A stretch of DNA of 64,000 bases from Anaerobranca californiensis DSM 14826 (GCF_900142275.1 NZ_FRAI01000005.1:62001-126000); one strand, 5' to 3'; counted from the first letter of the stretch, positions 54,298-64,000 are shown. Notes: generated by a model not told the origin, from the sequence alone. Translations and numbers: made by a program.

Positions 54298-55041
54298 TTA
54301 ACCTGCTTCTTTTTTTAGCATTAACCTTAATCGGTTAATTGCCTTTGAATGGATTTGAGATATCCTTGCTTCTGACAAATTTAAGATCAGTCCTATTTCT
54401 TTTAGTGTTAGCTCCTCATAATAATATAGATGAAGGACCATTTGTTCTTTATCACTAAGCTTTTTAATAGCTTCCGTTAAACTTTCAAGGATATCTTCAT
54501 TAACAAGGTTTTCTAGAGGATTAAAACTATTATCTGATAAATTATCGATATATCTATCTTCTTCTGAGTTTTGAAGGAAATTATCTAGATATAGTAAATT
54601 ACTTTGATTAGCATAATTTATAATTTTATTTAATTTTTCTTTATCAATCCCCATTATTGATATTAAATTTTCATCTGTTAATGGTTTTCCTGAAGCGGCT
54701 AATTCCTCATATGCTTTTTCTAGTTCTTGTATACTCCTTTGCACCTCTTTAGGCAACCAATTTGATTTTCTAAGATTATCTATAATTTGTCCTTTTATTC
54801 TCATACTAGCAAAGGTTTCAAATTTAACCCCTTGTTGAGGATTAAAACGTTCGATAGCTTCAATTAGACCGATGATTCCATAATTATACAAATCTTCTTT
54901 ATCAAAAATTCCGTATTTATTACCAACACAAATACGGCCAACTATTATATGAACTAAATTACTGTAAGTTTCTATAAGTTTATTTTTTGCTGTATTTGAA
55001 CCTTGTTTATATTGCTGCCACAATAAACTCACATTGTCCAT
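54298..55041 (-). CDS. sigD: motility sigma factor (FliA/WhiG/SigD type)
   Basis: This sigma-28 factor directs late flagellar, chemotaxis and autolysin genes. Region 2 includes DLYNYGIIGLIEAIERF and FETFASMRIKGQIIDNLRKS, region 3 WLPKEVQRSIQELEKAYE, and region 4.2 the helix-turn-helix LTLKEIGLILNLSEARISQI. The length (247) is normal for FliA. ATG at 55041 follows AAAGGGTGA. It lies 11 bases behind cheD, the same as in the B. subtilis fla/che operon. Confidence 0.93.
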   Translation of the reverse strand: MDNVSLLWQQYKQGSNTAKNKLIETYSNLVHIIVGRICVGNKYGIFDKEDLYNYGIIGLIEAIERFNPQQGVKFETFASMRIKGQIIDNLRKSNWLPKEVQRSIQELEKAYEELAASGKPLTDENLISIMGIDKEKLNKIINYANQSNLLYLDNFLQNSEEDRYIDNLSDNSFNPLENLVNEDILESLTEAIKKLSDKEQMVLHLYYYEELTLKEIGLILNLSEARISQIHSKAINRLRLMLKKEAG

Positions 55042-55052
55042 GGAATCACCCT

Positions 55053-55544
55053 TTAAATTATTTTCTCTCCTTGATTTATAGTCTTTACATACAACTGCCC
55101 TGTTAATAAATCAAATTCAATAGTCCTTCCATAATTTCCACCTACATCTTCTGCCACTAGTTTTATCCCAAATTTATCTAGATTTTCCTTTACTGCTTCA
55201 ATATTTCTTTGCCCAATTTTCATAATATCGCTACTACCAGCGAAAGAAAACATCTGAGCTCCCCCAGCTATTTTAGCAATTAAATTTTTATTATTTGCCC
55301 CTCCATTAACCAATCTTTTGATTAACTCTTCTATAGCGGTATCTGCAAATTTACCTATTATTGTAGTAGAATGTCTAGAATTTTTACTATCCGGAAGCAT
55401 AACATGGGCCATACCGCCAATTTTCCTAAAGTTATCATATATACAGACCCCTACGCAAGATCCAAGCCCTGTAGTTTTTAAGATATCTGGAGAAGATGAA
55501 TGTTGTATTTCTGCCATTCCCACTTTGATTATTCTTCTATTCAT
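55053..55544 (-). CDS. cheD: chemoreceptor glutamine deamidase CheD
   Basis: CheD deamidates glutamines of chemoreceptors and, with CheC, forms one of the three adaptation systems of the Bacillus type. The catalytic cysteine is in TGLGSCVGVCIYD (about C38) and the histidine in GMAHVMLPDS (about H55). The ATG at 55544 follows GGTGTTGCC and overlaps the cheC stop by 8 bases, so CheC and CheD, which bind each other, are made from coupled genes. A GTG at 55556 would fall within the cheC end and has no separate ribosome site. Confidence 0.93.
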   Translation of the reverse strand: MNRRIIKVGMAEIQHSSSPDILKTTGLGSCVGVCIYDNFRKIGGMAHVMLPDSKNSRHSTTIIGKFADTAIEELIKRLVNGGANNKNLIAKIAGGAQMFSFAGSSDIMKIGQRNIEAVKENLDKFGIKLVAEDVGGNYGRTIEFDLLTGQLYVKTINQGEKII

Positions 55545-56154
55545 TGGCAACACCAAAATAACCCATTAATTTTTCAAATGACTGTATCTCAGGGATAAAG
55601 AAGAAAATTCCAGATACATCTTTACCTTCATGGGTAAAAGTTGTTTTAATTAACAATGCCACATCTCCCATCTCACCCATTTGAATTAAAGGTAAACTAA
55701 GGGCTGCCTCCGCCATATCTACAGAAAGGGCTGGAACTGAAGGATACATATTTTGCTGGGTAAAATTTGATAATGCCGTTAAGTAAGCACCACATAACAT
55801 ATTGCCAATTTCAGAAATAGCAGATGTTTGATAGGAATCTAAGTTGTAAAAATCAATATTTTTATCATTAAGTAAATATTCTAAAATGAATTTTATCGTT
55901 TCTAATGGTAACATTAGCAGGATATTGCCGGGGAGTGAACCTTCTACCCTAAAATATATTGATGCAACTACTTGATCTTCACCACCAACAAACTCCAATG
56001 CTTCTTGAAATGATACTAAACTAACTTCAGGAACACTTAAGCCAATTTTATTGGAAATAATTTTTGATAACGCAGTTGCCGCATTTCCAGCCCCTATATT
56101 TCCTAATTCTTTTAACAAATCTATTTGCATAGGTTTTAATGAGTAGATATTCAA
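55537..56154 (-). CDS. cheC: CheY-P phosphatase CheC
   Basis: CheC removes phosphate from CheY-P and binds CheD. Both E-x2-N phosphatase motifs are intact: LLKELGNIGAGNAATALS (about residues 13-30) and ISEIGNMLCGAYLTALS (about 110-126). The length of 205 is normal. The start is TTG at 56154 after GGGGGGAACAC, with no ATG nearer. It follows cheW by 15 bases. No cheY, cheB or cheR is found in the window, so its CheY partner is encoded elsewhere. Confidence 0.93.
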   Translation of the reverse strand: MNIYSLKPMQIDLLKELGNIGAGNAATALSKIISNKIGLSVPEVSLVSFQEALEFVGGEDQVVASIYFRVEGSLPGNILLMLPLETIKFILEYLLNDKNIDFYNLDSYQTSAISEIGNMLCGAYLTALSNFTQQNMYPSVPALSVDMAEAALSLPLIQMGEMGDVALLIKTTFTHEGKDVSGIFFFIPEIQSFEKLMGYFGVANE

Positions 56155-56169
56155 CCAAGTGTTCCCCCC

Positions 56170-56625
56170 TTATTTTTCTATCTCTTTTATTTCAACAATT
56201 TCCTCTTTGTTGAGAATTTTTTCTAAATCTAAAATAATAATTAATCTCTCCCCTAATTTTCCTACACCACTGATAAATTTTGTATCGATGGAATCAATAA
56301 CTGAAGGGGTTGGTTCTATATCTTCAGATTTTAAAGTTATAACATCATTGGCAGAATCAACTATTAAACCCACCTTAACATCTGCTAAGCTTACAACTAT
56401 AATTCTGGTATTGTCATCATTTTCCTTTTTAGGTAAATTAAATCTTTGGCGTAAATCTACTACTGGAACGATACTACCCCTTAAATTACAAACTCCTTCA
56501 ACAAAATTGGGAGTTTTAGGAACCCTCGTTATTGGAAGCATCCTTTCTATTCCTTGAACCTTTAAAATATCTAAAGCGTATTCTTCTGTTTCTAATCGAA
56601 AAATTACAAATTTTTGCTCATTCAT
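56170..56625 (-). CDS. cheW: chemotaxis coupling protein CheW
   Basis: CheW links the histidine kinase CheA to chemoreceptors at the membrane. The 151-residue protein is one CheW domain, with FVIFRLETEEYALDILKVQG at the start and PNFVEGVCNLRGSIVPVVDL in the middle, the usual hallmark. ATG at 56625 follows AAAAGGAGG. It lies 20 bases behind cheA, whose C-terminal P5 domain is of the same fold. Confidence 0.95.
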   Translation of the reverse strand: MNEQKFVIFRLETEEYALDILKVQGIERMLPITRVPKTPNFVEGVCNLRGSIVPVVDLRQRFNLPKKENDDNTRIIVVSLADVKVGLIVDSANDVITLKSEDIEPTPSVIDSIDTKFISGVGKLGERLIIILDLEKILNKEEIVEIKEIEK

Positions 56626-56645
56626 TTATAATTCCTCCTTTTTAT

Positions 56646-58598
56646 TTAATTAAAAAATAGTGAGTTTGTATCTAAAATTAAAATAACTTCTCCATCTCCT
56701 GATATAGTTGCTCCAGCAAAACCCTTGATATTACTTAAAAAGTCACCTAAATGCTTAATTACAATTTCTTGTTGTCCTATTAAGTCATCTACAATCAAGC
56801 CTATTTGTTTTTCCCCTTTTTTAACCACTACCATAGAAAGATTAGAAGTTTCTTTTCTTGTACATTCTAAAACATCAGCTAAATCAACTAATGGTAAAAC
56901 GGAATTTCTAAACATTAAAACCTTTTGATTACCGACTTTCTTAACTACTTTAGCATCAAAAGCGGCAGTTTCAACTATTGAAGCTAAAGGTATTGCGTAT
57001 TTCTCTTCACCTACTTTTACTAACAATCCTTGAATTATTGCTAATGTTAAGGGTAAGTGGATAATAAATTTTGTTCCCTTTCCAATTTCAGTTTGAATTT
57101 CTATTCCTCCACCTAAAGCTTCAATTGATGTTTTTACAACATCAAGGCCAACACCCCTTCCTGATAAATCAGTAACTACTTCTTTTGTACTAAAACCTGG
57201 TTCAAAGATTAATTGTAGTATATTGTGGGGATCTAATGTCGTTAATTGATGTTCGCTTATTATGCCTTTATTAACTGCTGTTTGACCTATTTTTTTATAA
57301 TCTATTCCTTTTCCATCATCACTAACTTCAACAAATACTTCATTGCCACTTTGATAGGCTTTCAACTCAATCTTACCTTTTTCTGGTTTACCTAATCTCT
57401 TTCTTTCTTCTTTATCTTCAAGGCCGTGATCTATAGCATTTCTGATTAAATGAACTAAAGGATCCCCTATTTCGTCAATAATTGTTCTATCAAGTTCCGT
57501 TTCTTTACCGATAATGGTTAATTCAACTTCTTTACCTAAATCTTTAGCAGTATCCCGTACCATCCGGGGGAATCTACTAAAAACCCTGTCTATGGGAACC
57601 ATCCGTAAACTCATAACTACATTTTGCAGCTCTGTCGTTATCCTATGTAATTGTTCTAGACCTTCTAAAGCCAGGGATTGATTATTTGTTGAAACACTTT
57701 GATTTAAACCTGTTTTGTTAATAACTAATTCCGATACTAAATTCATCAATGCATCTAAACGATTTATATCAACCCTGATTGTAGTTTGATTTTTGAAGTT
57801 GTTGCCTTGTCCATTTCCTTCTAATGGTTTAATATTTAGCTGTTCTTCTTTTTCTCCTTTAGTTTTGATTTCTATAGAATTATCATCAATAGCTAATATT
57901 TCAACCCTTCCCACTTCAGGTATTTCTTTAATTTTTTCTAGTTCCCCTTTACCCGTTTTGGAAATCAGCCAAATTTCAAAGGAGTTATCAAAACGCTCTT
58001 CTTCAATATCTTCTACTCTAGGTGATGTCTTTATTATCTCACCTAACTCTTCTAATTGTTTATAAACCATAAAAGCCCTAGCTGCTTTCAAAAGACAATC
58101 TTTATTTAATTCTATTTTTAGATGATAGACATTAAACCCTTGGGCTAGTGCATTGGAAATAACATATTGTTCATAGTCTTTAACTATTTTAGTAGTGGTA
58201 TCTCCTTGTATAGTCATTTGTTGTTCATTTTTATTGTTAAATAATTCATCTAATATTTTTTGATCAATATCAGAATTTTTACCTTGACGGATATCCTCTA
58301 AAGCTTGAGAAAGTATATCAAAGGCTTTGAAAAGGGTATTTAATATACTATCATTTAATTCCTTTTCCCCTTTTCTAATTTCATCTAAATAATTTTCTAT
58401 ATTATGGGTTATTTCTGCAATAGTTTGAAAGCCCATAGTTGCCGACATTCCTTTTAAAGTATGGGCAGCTCTAAAAATTTCATTTACTGCTTGAATATCT
58501 TTAGGATTATTCTCTAAATTCAATAAATTATCATTGATTATCTGTAAATTTTCCTCACTTTCTTCAAAAAATATTGGCAAATAATTACTCATATCCAT
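56646..58598 (-). CDS. cheA: chemotaxis histidine kinase CheA
   Basis: CheA phosphorylates CheY in response to receptor signals. Domains in order: P1 phosphotransfer (H46 in AAHTLKGMSATMGF), P2 (about 145-255), P3 dimerisation (about 275-330), P4 kinase with DPLVHLIRNAIDHGLE, DDGKGID and GRGVGLDVV, and P5 CheW-like. It has 650 residues. The start is ATG at 58598, 8 bases after AGGAGG; an in-frame GTG three codons earlier forms part of that site. It follows the PilZ gene, where B. subtilis has cheB. Confidence 0.95.
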   Translation of the reverse strand: MDMSNYLPIFFEESEENLQIINDNLLNLENNPKDIQAVNEIFRAAHTLKGMSATMGFQTIAEITHNIENYLDEIRKGEKELNDSILNTLFKAFDILSQALEDIRQGKNSDIDQKILDELFNNKNEQQMTIQGDTTTKIVKDYEQYVISNALAQGFNVYHLKIELNKDCLLKAARAFMVYKQLEELGEIIKTSPRVEDIEEERFDNSFEIWLISKTGKGELEKIKEIPEVGRVEILAIDDNSIEIKTKGEKEEQLNIKPLEGNGQGNNFKNQTTIRVDINRLDALMNLVSELVINKTGLNQSVSTNNQSLALEGLEQLHRITTELQNVVMSLRMVPIDRVFSRFPRMVRDTAKDLGKEVELTIIGKETELDRTIIDEIGDPLVHLIRNAIDHGLEDKEERKRLGKPEKGKIELKAYQSGNEVFVEVSDDGKGIDYKKIGQTAVNKGIISEHQLTTLDPHNILQLIFEPGFSTKEVVTDLSGRGVGLDVVKTSIEALGGGIEIQTEIGKGTKFIIHLPLTLAIIQGLLVKVGEEKYAIPLASIVETAAFDAKVVKKVGNQKVLMFRNSVLPLVDLADVLECTRKETSNLSMVVVKKGEKQIGLIVDDLIGQQEIVIKHLGDFLSNIKGFAGATISGDGEVILILDTNSLFFN

Positions 58599-58615
58599 AA
58601 GATCCACCTCCTGTG

Positions 58616-58963
58616 TTATTTCTTCCTTCTACTTTCTAGCTTAAAAATTAATTGTACTAATTGATCTTGGGTATTTCTATCTAGATACATAAATTCCACT
58701 GCATATACTTTCACATTATGGATTTCCATTATTCTCAAGACTTTTCCTATCAAAACAAATAACTTCCCATCATCTAAAAATCTAATTTCTATCAATGTAT
58801 CCTTTTGTAAAGGAGTATCGGTGGTAAAACAAAGACCTCCTCCACTTAAATCCCGTAAAATCCCTTTATGTGGATTTGAAACAACTTCAATAGTTTCTGG
58901 ATCTAAAATACTGAATTCTATCTCTTTACTCATTTGAAACCTATAAAAATTTCTTTTCTCCAT
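58616..58963 (-). CDS. PilZ-domain protein (YcgR-like), predicted c-di-GMP effector
   Basis: The 115-residue protein is a single PilZ domain. It has the RxxxR-like start (KRNFYRF) and the D-x-S-x-x-G motif as RDLSGGGLCF near residue 40, which together bind cyclic di-GMP. A short C-terminal basic tail follows. YcgR-type relatives slow flagellar rotation when c-di-GMP is high; this gene lacks the usual N-terminal YcgR domain, so the partner is uncertain. ATG at 58963 follows an eight-G ribosome site. It lies 15 bases behind flhG and 17 before cheA, in the place B. subtilis gives to cheB. Confidence 0.88.
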   Translation of the reverse strand: MEKRNFYRFQMSKEIEFSILDPETIEVVSNPHKGILRDLSGGGLCFTTDTPLQKDTLIEIRFLDDGKLFVLIGKVLRIMEIHNVKVYAVEFMYLDRNTQDQLVQLIFKLESRRKK

Positions 58964-58978
58964 TTTACCCCCCCCTAA

Positions 58979-59824
58979 CTATTTAAATAACCGAAATAGA
59001 TTAAAGAACCCTTTTCTTTCTTTATTACCTTGTTTCCCTAATATTTTATTGGCAATTCTCCTTACATCTCTAGAGGCAGTACATTGACTATATAAATTAA
59101 TATAGGGTTTTTGTAATTTCACCGCCTGCTGGACGTGTTTATCATCTGTAATAAAACCTAAAAAATTAGGGGTTGAACTTAGGAAATTCTGGGCTACTTT
59201 GATTAATTTATTGGCAATATACTCCCCTTCAGAAAAATTAGCTGCTCTATTAACAAGAATATTAATAATAATATTTTTCTTTTTTCCGTATAAAGTTTTT
59301 AATAGGGCATAGGCATCGGTAATGGCTGTAGGTTCAGGGGTAGTTACTAAAATTACTTGATCTGCTGATAAAGCGAAATATGTAACATTTTTATTAATAC
59401 CAGCTCCAGTATCAAATAATATATAGTCATATCCCATTATTCTTTGTAGGTCGGTCCTTAGAGTATCATGATTAATTTTTTCTAACATTTCTTCATCTGA
59501 TAATGCTGAACCACCAGCTAATAAGTCTATATTTTCATTAACAGGGAAAATTAAATCAGATAAATGGATATTGTTGATAAAATAATCAAAAAGGTTGTAC
59601 TTTGGATAAACACCTAATAAAAGATCGGTGTTCCCTAAACCTATATCGACATCTACTAACAAAACTTTCTTCCCTAGTTCCCCTAAAGCAAGGGCTAAAT
59701 TGACACTGGTATTACTCTTACCTACCCCACCTTTACCACTAGTGATTGTTATTACTTCCGGTTCCTTAAACCCTTTTTCTGCCTTAGATTTAAGTAGCCT
59801 TAAATTTTCAGCTTGATCATACAT
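58979..59824 (-). CDS. flhG: flagellar number/placement ATPase FlhG (YlxH, MinD-like)
   Basis: FlhG is a MinD/ParA-type ATPase that sets flagellar number and position with FlhF. The deviant Walker A TSGKGGVGKSNTSVNL is at about residues 29-44, and VDVDIGLGNTDLLLG follows. The N-terminal DQAENLRLL (residues 3-11) is the known FlhF-activating motif DQAxxLR, which supports the FlhG name over a general MinD. The start is ATG at 59824 after TTAGGTGG; a GTG three codons earlier is inside that site. It overlaps the flhF stop by 8 bases. Confidence 0.95.
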   Translation of the reverse strand: MYDQAENLRLLKSKAEKGFKEPEVITITSGKGGVGKSNTSVNLALALGELGKKVLLVDVDIGLGNTDLLLGVYPKYNLFDYFINNIHLSDLIFPVNENIDLLAGGSALSDEEMLEKINHDTLRTDLQRIMGYDYILFDTGAGINKNVTYFALSADQVILVTTPEPTAITDAYALLKTLYGKKKNIIINILVNRAANFSEGEYIANKLIKVAQNFLSSTPNFLGFITDDKHVQQAVKLQKPYINLYSQCTASRDVRRIANKILGKQGNKERKGFFNLFRLFK

Positions 59825-60926
59825 GATAACCACCTAAAATTTTATCTATGATATCTTCCGCTGTTAAGACTTCTATATCATCTGGTACATTTTGCCCTGT
59901 GGTAAAATAGTAAATAGGTTTTTTGAAATGGGTAATTATATTGTAGAGATTGCCGTAACGATCAACTTCGTCTAATTTTGTTAAAATTAGACCTGTTGGA
60001 TTAAAAAGGCTAAATGTTTTATAAATTGGGATTAAGTCATCGATATTGGTAGTTACACTTAAAACTAAAAAAACGAAATCTAAAGAAAGTTTGTCAAAGT
60101 ATTTTTTTAATTCCTGTAACTCTTTTAGATTTTTATGGCTCCTTCCAGCTGTATCTACATAGATCCGCTCTTTATCATTTAACCTTTTGAGGGCAAGTTC
60201 ATACTCTTCTAAATTATTAGCTACATAGACTGGAACATCGAGGATATTGCCATAAACCTTTAACTGTTCCGCAGCTGCTATCCGGAAATTATCTAAAGTA
60301 ATTAAACCTAATGACTTTTTTTCGTTTAAAGAGGAATGGGCAGCTAATTTAGCTATTGTTGTAGTTTTACCAACTCCTGTTGGGCCTACTAAACCAAATC
60401 TAAAGATCTTATTTTCATCAGGAATTATTCCTTTTTCTAAAATCGGTTGTATTTCCTTTAACATTATTTTCTTTAGGGATTGTATTAGGTCATTTTCTCC
60501 TCCCTTTTCCCGTAATTTGTTTACTAATTTTTTAGCTTTATCTTGATTTATCCCTTCGTTTAAAAGAAATTTATAGATCTTATTATATACCGGAGGAAGC
60601 TGAGACGGTATGTGATCTAAGTCATTTAAAATACTATTTAGTAATTTTTGATTCTCTAGTAGTTGTTCCTTAATTTCTTCTAATTCACTATTTTTAGTTT
60701 CAGAGACAGGGGAAGATTGTTTATTTAAATGGTGTTTAGTATGCTCCTTCTGGCTCTTTTCATCGGTAGCGGCGAGAATCTCATAATAATGTTTTCCAAA
60801 CCAACCTTTTATTCCTTTAGCTCGAATTCTATTAGTGTGAATTATAATAGCATCTTTCCCTAAATCTCTAATAATTTGTGGTTTTGCTTCATCTATTTTG
60901 TTTACTATGTATTTTTTAATTCTCAT
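59817..60926 (-). CDS. flhF: flagellar SRP-type GTPase FlhF
   Basis: FlhF is a third SRP-family GTPase that recruits early flagellar parts to the membrane. The N-terminal B region (1-100) is basic. The NG domain has [20 protein letters not shown] (about 178-197), the [11 protein letters not shown] region and DTAGRSHKN. The length is 369. Its ATG overlaps the flhA stop by 4 bases (ATGA). It is followed by flhG with an 8-base overlap; the two proteins form a complex, so coupling makes sense. Confidence 0.95.
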   Translation of the reverse strand: MRIKKYIVNKIDEAKPQIIRDLGKDAIIIHTNRIRAKGIKGWFGKHYYEILAATDEKSQKEHTKHHLNKQSSPVSETKNSELEEIKEQLLENQKLLNSILNDLDHIPSQLPPVYNKIYKFLLNEGINQDKAKKLVNKLREKGGENDLIQSLKKIMLKEIQPILEKGIIPDENKIFRFGLVGPTGVGKTTTIAKLAAHSSLNEKKSLGLITLDNFRIAAAEQLKVYGNILDVPVYVANNLEEYELALKRLNDKERIYVDTAGRSHKNLKELQELKKYFDKLSLDFVFLVLSVTTNIDDLIPIYKTFSLFNPTGLILTKLDEVDRYGNLYNIITHFKKPIYYFTTGQNVPDDIEVLTAEDIIDKILGGYHV

Positions 60927-62965
60927 AATTTCACCGTCCCGATAATTTGAACTTCTAACTTAGAATCAAGTTCATTATAAGAAATTACCACCAAATGGGG
61001 AAAACTGTTTTCTACTAAACGTTTAAAATACAATCTAACTAAAGGAGCTGTGATTACTACAGGATTATAGCCCTGACTTAAAACATCTTCATATACCTCC
61101 CTTAGTCTGTCAATTATTGTTTGGGTGTTTATAGGGTCGATAGATAAATAATTTCCATGTTCTGTCCTTTGAATAGATGAACTTATTAACTCCTCTATTG
61201 ATTGGTCTAAAGTTATTGCTGGTAAAGGTGTTCCATAGACCTTTAAATAATTTGAAATTTGCCGTGATAATCCTTGTCTAACATACTCTGTTAATGTATC
61301 AGGATCTTTAATTAAAGGCCCATAATCTGCCAATATTTCTAGAATTGTCGGCAAATTTTTAATACTAATCCCTTCCCGCAAAAGATTCCCTAATACTTTT
61401 TGAACATCTCCTAATGTTAATATTGAAGGAACTAACTCTTCCACCACTGCAGGGTTAGTTTTCTTTAAATTATCTAGTAATGCTTTAACCTCTTGTCTGC
61501 CCAACAACTCATGGGCATGTTTTTTAATTACTTCAGTTAAATGGGTGGCAATAATCGATGGAGGATCAACTACTGTATAACCTTTATTTTCCGCATTTTC
61601 TCTGTCATTACTTCCAATCCATAGGGCAGGTAACCCAAAAGCTGGTTCAATAGTTTCCTCTCCTTTTATAGTTTCAGTAACAGTTCCGGGATCTAAGGCC
61701 ATTAACTTATTTGGATATACTGTTCCCTGGGATACTTCTACTCCCTTTATTTTAATTAAATAGTCATTGGCTGGTAGTTGGATATTATCCCTTATTCTAA
61801 TTATTGGTACTACCATACCTAAATCTACCGCCAGTTGTCTTCTGATCATAACAACTCTATCTAATAAGTCTCCCCCTTGATCTTTATCAAATAAAGCTAT
61901 AAGTCCATAACCAAATTCTAACTCTAAAGGATCAATTTGCAACATATTATACACCATTTCTGGACTGCTAGAATCAATATCTTCAGTTGTTGCCGTTACT
62001 TCTTTTTCCCTTTCTACCAGTTCAAGTTCCTTAACTTTTTTAGCAGAAAAATAACCAATAATAGTAAAAAAGAGGGACATGATTAAAAAACTAAAGGTGG
62101 GTAAACCTGGGAAAATACCAAGAACTACTAATATCCCAGCAATAATATACATCACTTTAGGATTCTTAAACAATTGACTTATTACATCATCACCTAAGTT
62201 ACTTTCAGAAGCAGCCCTTGTAACCATAATACCTGTGGAGGTTGAAATTAAAAGGGCAGGAATTTGACTTACCAAACCATCTCCCACAGATAATAGAGAG
62301 TATTTTTGTGCCGCCTGGCCTATAGTCAAGTTAAAAGAAATAACTCCAAGGGCCAATCCCCCTACAATGTTTATAAAGGTAATAATGATCCCTGCTATAG
62401 CATCCCCCTTAACAAATTTACTTGCACCATCCATTGCACCATAAAAATCTGCTTCCCTTTCTATAATCTTCCTTCTTTCCTTTGCTTGTTGTTCATTGAT
62501 CAAACCAGCATTTAAGTCTGCATCAATGGCCATTTGTTTTCCTGGCATGGCATCTAAAGTAAAACGGGCTGCCACTTCCGCTACCCTTTCGGAACCTTTA
62601 GTAATTACAATAAATTGAATGATTACCAAAATAGTAAAAATTATCAATCCTACTGCTACATTTCCACCGACAACAAAGTTACCGAAAGCTTCAATTACTT
62701 CTCCAGCATAACCATTTAAAAGTATTAACCTAGTAGAGGAAACATTTAAAGCCAAGCGAAATAATGTCGTTACTAACAAAACGGAAGGAAATATTGAAAA
62801 CTCTAATGGTTCCTTGACATACATAGTAACTAATAAAATTGTTAAAGCCAAAGATATATTTAAAATTAACAATAAATTTAGCAACATTGTGGGTATAGGT
62901 ATGATCATCATTATTACAATAAATATAACTAATATGACAAAACTATATTCACCAAATTTATTCAT
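60923..62965 (-). CDS. flhA: flagellar export apparatus protein FlhA
   Basis: FlhA forms the nonameric export gate ring of the flagellar type III secretion system. The N-terminal 310 residues hold about eight membrane segments, with the conserved [20 protein letters not shown] and [10 protein letters not shown] (about 52-82) and the cytoplasmic FHIPEP-type loop [13 protein letters not shown]. The C-terminal 340 residues form the cytoplasmic ring domain that binds chaperone-substrate pairs. The length (680) is normal. ATG at 62965 follows AGGAGAGGGT and lies 15 bases behind flhB. Confidence 0.97.
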   Translation of the reverse strand: MNKFGEYSFVILVIFIVIMMIIPIPTMLLNLLLILNISLALTILLVTMYVKEPLEFSIFPSVLLVTTLFRLALNVSSTRLILLNGYAGEVIEAFGNFVVGGNVAVGLIIFTILVIIQFIVITKGSERVAEVAARFTLDAMPGKQMAIDADLNAGLINEQQAKERRKIIEREADFYGAMDGASKFVKGDAIAGIIITFINIVGGLALGVISFNLTIGQAAQKYSLLSVGDGLVSQIPALLISTSTGIMVTRAASESNLGDDVISQLFKNPKVMYIIAGILVVLGIFPGLPTFSFLIMSLFFTIIGYFSAKKVKELELVEREKEVTATTEDIDSSSPEMVYNMLQIDPLELEFGYGLIALFDKDQGGDLLDRVVMIRRQLAVDLGMVVPIIRIRDNIQLPANDYLIKIKGVEVSQGTVYPNKLMALDPGTVTETIKGEETIEPAFGLPALWIGSNDRENAENKGYTVVDPPSIIATHLTEVIKKHAHELLGRQEVKALLDNLKKTNPAVVEELVPSILTLGDVQKVLGNLLREGISIKNLPTILEILADYGPLIKDPDTLTEYVRQGLSRQISNYLKVYGTPLPAITLDQSIEELISSSIQRTEHGNYLSIDPINTQTIIDRLREVYEDVLSQGYNPVVITAPLVRLYFKRLVENSFPHLVVISYNELDSKLEVQIIGTVKL

Positions 62966-62980
62966 TGGTACCCTCTCCTA

Positions 62981-64000
62981 CTATAAATTAACTACTTTTC
63001 CTTTAACTTTATAAACATAAGCTAAGACTTCTGCCACCGCTTTAAAAAACTCAAAGGGGATAGGTTCACCTATTTCCACAGATTTATAAAGGCTTCTAGC
63101 TAAAAAAACATCTTCATATAGTATTACATCATGTTCTTTAGCAATTTCTTTTATTTGTTGGGCAATTAGATCTTGTCCTTTTGCTACAACTATAGGAGCT
63201 TGTCCAGAGTTTATGTCATACTTAAGTGCTACTGCAAAGTGGGTAGGGTTAGTAATAACCACATCAGCTTTGGGAATTTCTTGCATCATTCTGCGACTTG
63301 CCAACAACCTTTGTCGCTCTTTGATTTTTCCTCTGATTTGTGGGTCTCCCTCCATTTGTTTGTACTCTTCTTTAATTTCTTGTTTACTCATTTTTAGATT
63401 ATTTTCAAATTCCCACCAACTGTAGAAGTAGTCTAAAATAGCGACAAAGATCATCACAGCCCCTGTGTAAATTGCTAAAGAAAATACTGTAGAACCAATG
63501 GTAGAAATAATTGTCAATAACTCCATTTCCATTATATCGGGAATATTTCTTATATGTTTTTTAATATTTATATAGACCATATATCCTATGGCAGAAATTT
63601 TCAATAGTGATTTTATTAACTGAACTATACTTCTTTTAGAAAACAATCTCTTAAATCCTTCTATTGGATTAATTCTACTTAATTTCATTTTTAAAGGTTC
63701 ACTGGTAAATAATGGACCTACTTGCATATAATTGGCCATTACTCCAATTAGCAATACTCCAATTCCAACAGGGCCAAAGAGTATTAAAAACTCTTCAAAT
63801 ATTAATAAAGATAGCCTACCTGTCCAGTGAATGTTAATTTCTTCTGTAAAATAATAAGTTATTATATACTCAATTAGACCTATTATCCTTTGGAAAATAA
63901 AGGGAATCCAAAACCTCATAATAACAAAGGCAGTTAATAGTACTAAAGCAGAGCTAACTTCCGGAGACTTTAGAACCTGGCCTTTTTTCCTTGCTTCTTG
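62981..64000 (-). CDS. flhB: flagellar export apparatus protein FlhB (5' end outside the window)
   Basis: FlhB is the export switch that changes substrate specificity from rod/hook to filament. The frame is open to the window end; its first visible residues, QEARKKGQVLKSPEVSSALV, are the normal FlhB N-terminal region, so only about 10-20 codons are missing. Four membrane segments are followed by a cytoplasmic domain with the self-cleavage motif NPTH (in VITNPTHFAVALKYD). An internal ATG at 63919 is not the start. The partial gene has 339 codons plus the stop. Confidence 0.95.
   Translation of the reverse strand, partial: QEARKKGQVLKSPEVSSALVLLTAFVIMRFWIPFIFQRIIGLIEYIITYYFTEEINIHWTGRLSLLIFEEFLILFGPVGIGVLLIGVMANYMQVGPLFTSEPLKMKLSRINPIEGFKRLFSKRSIVQLIKSLLKISAIGYMVYINIKKHIRNIPDIMEMELLTIISTIGSTVFSLAIYTGAVMIFVAILDYFYSWWEFENNLKMSKQEIKEEYKQMEGDPQIRGKIKERQRLLASRRMMQEIPKADVVITNPTHFAVALKYDINSGQAPIVVAKGQDLIAQQIKEIAKEHDVILYEDVFLARSLYKSVEIGEPIPFEFFKAVAEVLAYVYKVKGKVVNL

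Overview
The window is a 64 kb stretch of chromosome from a low-GC (about one third G+C by eye), endospore-forming, flagellated Firmicute. The gene order is nearly that of the Bacillus subtilis flhB-to-recA region: flhB-flhA-flhF-flhG-cheA-cheW-cheC-cheD-sigD / rpsB-tsf-pyrH-frr-uppS-cdsA-dxr-rseP / polC-rimP-nusA-ylxR-ylxQ-infB-rbfA-truB-ribF-rpsO-pnp-ylxY-ymxH-dpaA-dpaB-asd-dapG-dapA-rnj-tepA / ftsK / ymfK-rodZ-pgsA-cinA-recA. Spore genes (dipicolinate synthase, ylxY, ymxH, a Spo0E-like peptide) plus gram-positive PolC and RNase J fix the phylum. The mix of Bacillus-like order with clostridial-style extra small genes suggests an anaerobic Clostridia-type genus, but the genus cannot be read from the sequence. 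Every gene I support lies on the minus strand, so genes are transcribed from high to low coordinate. I see no mobile element, prophage, CRISPR array, tRNA or rRNA.

Layout in transcription order. 64000-54298: flagellar export and placement (flhB partial, flhA, flhF, flhG), a PilZ protein, chemotaxis (cheA, cheW, cheC, cheD) and the motility sigma factor. 54285-51172: a DUF342 protein and four small poorly characterised genes. 51129-47121: rpsB with an apparent S2 autoregulatory leader, tsf, pyrH, frr, an unknown 66-codon gene and uppS. 47102-43055: cdsA, dxr, rseP, ispG. 43035-35490: a sigma-A promoter and T-box riboswitch controlling proS, then a GT2 glycosyltransferase, an MgtC-like protein and polC. 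35327-27966: the rimP-nusA-infB-rbfA-nrnA-truB-ribF translation and RNA operon. 27962-25410: rpsO with its own promoter and structured leader, then pnp. 25308-18503: sporulation genes, dipicolinate synthesis and the aspartate/diaminopimelate pathway, in which asd, dapG and dapA make dihydrodipicolinate and dpaAB converts it to spore dipicolinate. 18385-12341: RNase J, TepA, YlzJ, UppP and FtsK/SpoIIIE. 12247-6764: a GntR regulator and a BMP-type nucleoside ABC importer. 6652-1: short transcription units ymfK-rodZ, rimO-pgsA, cinA-phosphoesterase and recA (5' end only).

The most informative non-coding features are the LexA box inside the recA promoter, the proS T-box, structured leaders ahead of rpsB and rpsO, a 15-bp perfect palindrome over the cinA promoter, and a group of terminators whose hairpin contains or touches the stop codon of the gene they end (rodZ, pgsA, dapA, rpsO). 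Several of these are followed within tens of bases by the promoter of the next unit. Many starts are GTG or TTG, chosen here by the Shine-Dalgarno position.

Nothing in the window amounts to a clearly new multi-gene system. The best candidates for new biology are the small genes between sigD and rpsB, the 66-codon gene and large hairpin upstream of uppS, the membrane-anchored phosphoesterase coupled to cinA, and the stop-codon/terminator architecture.
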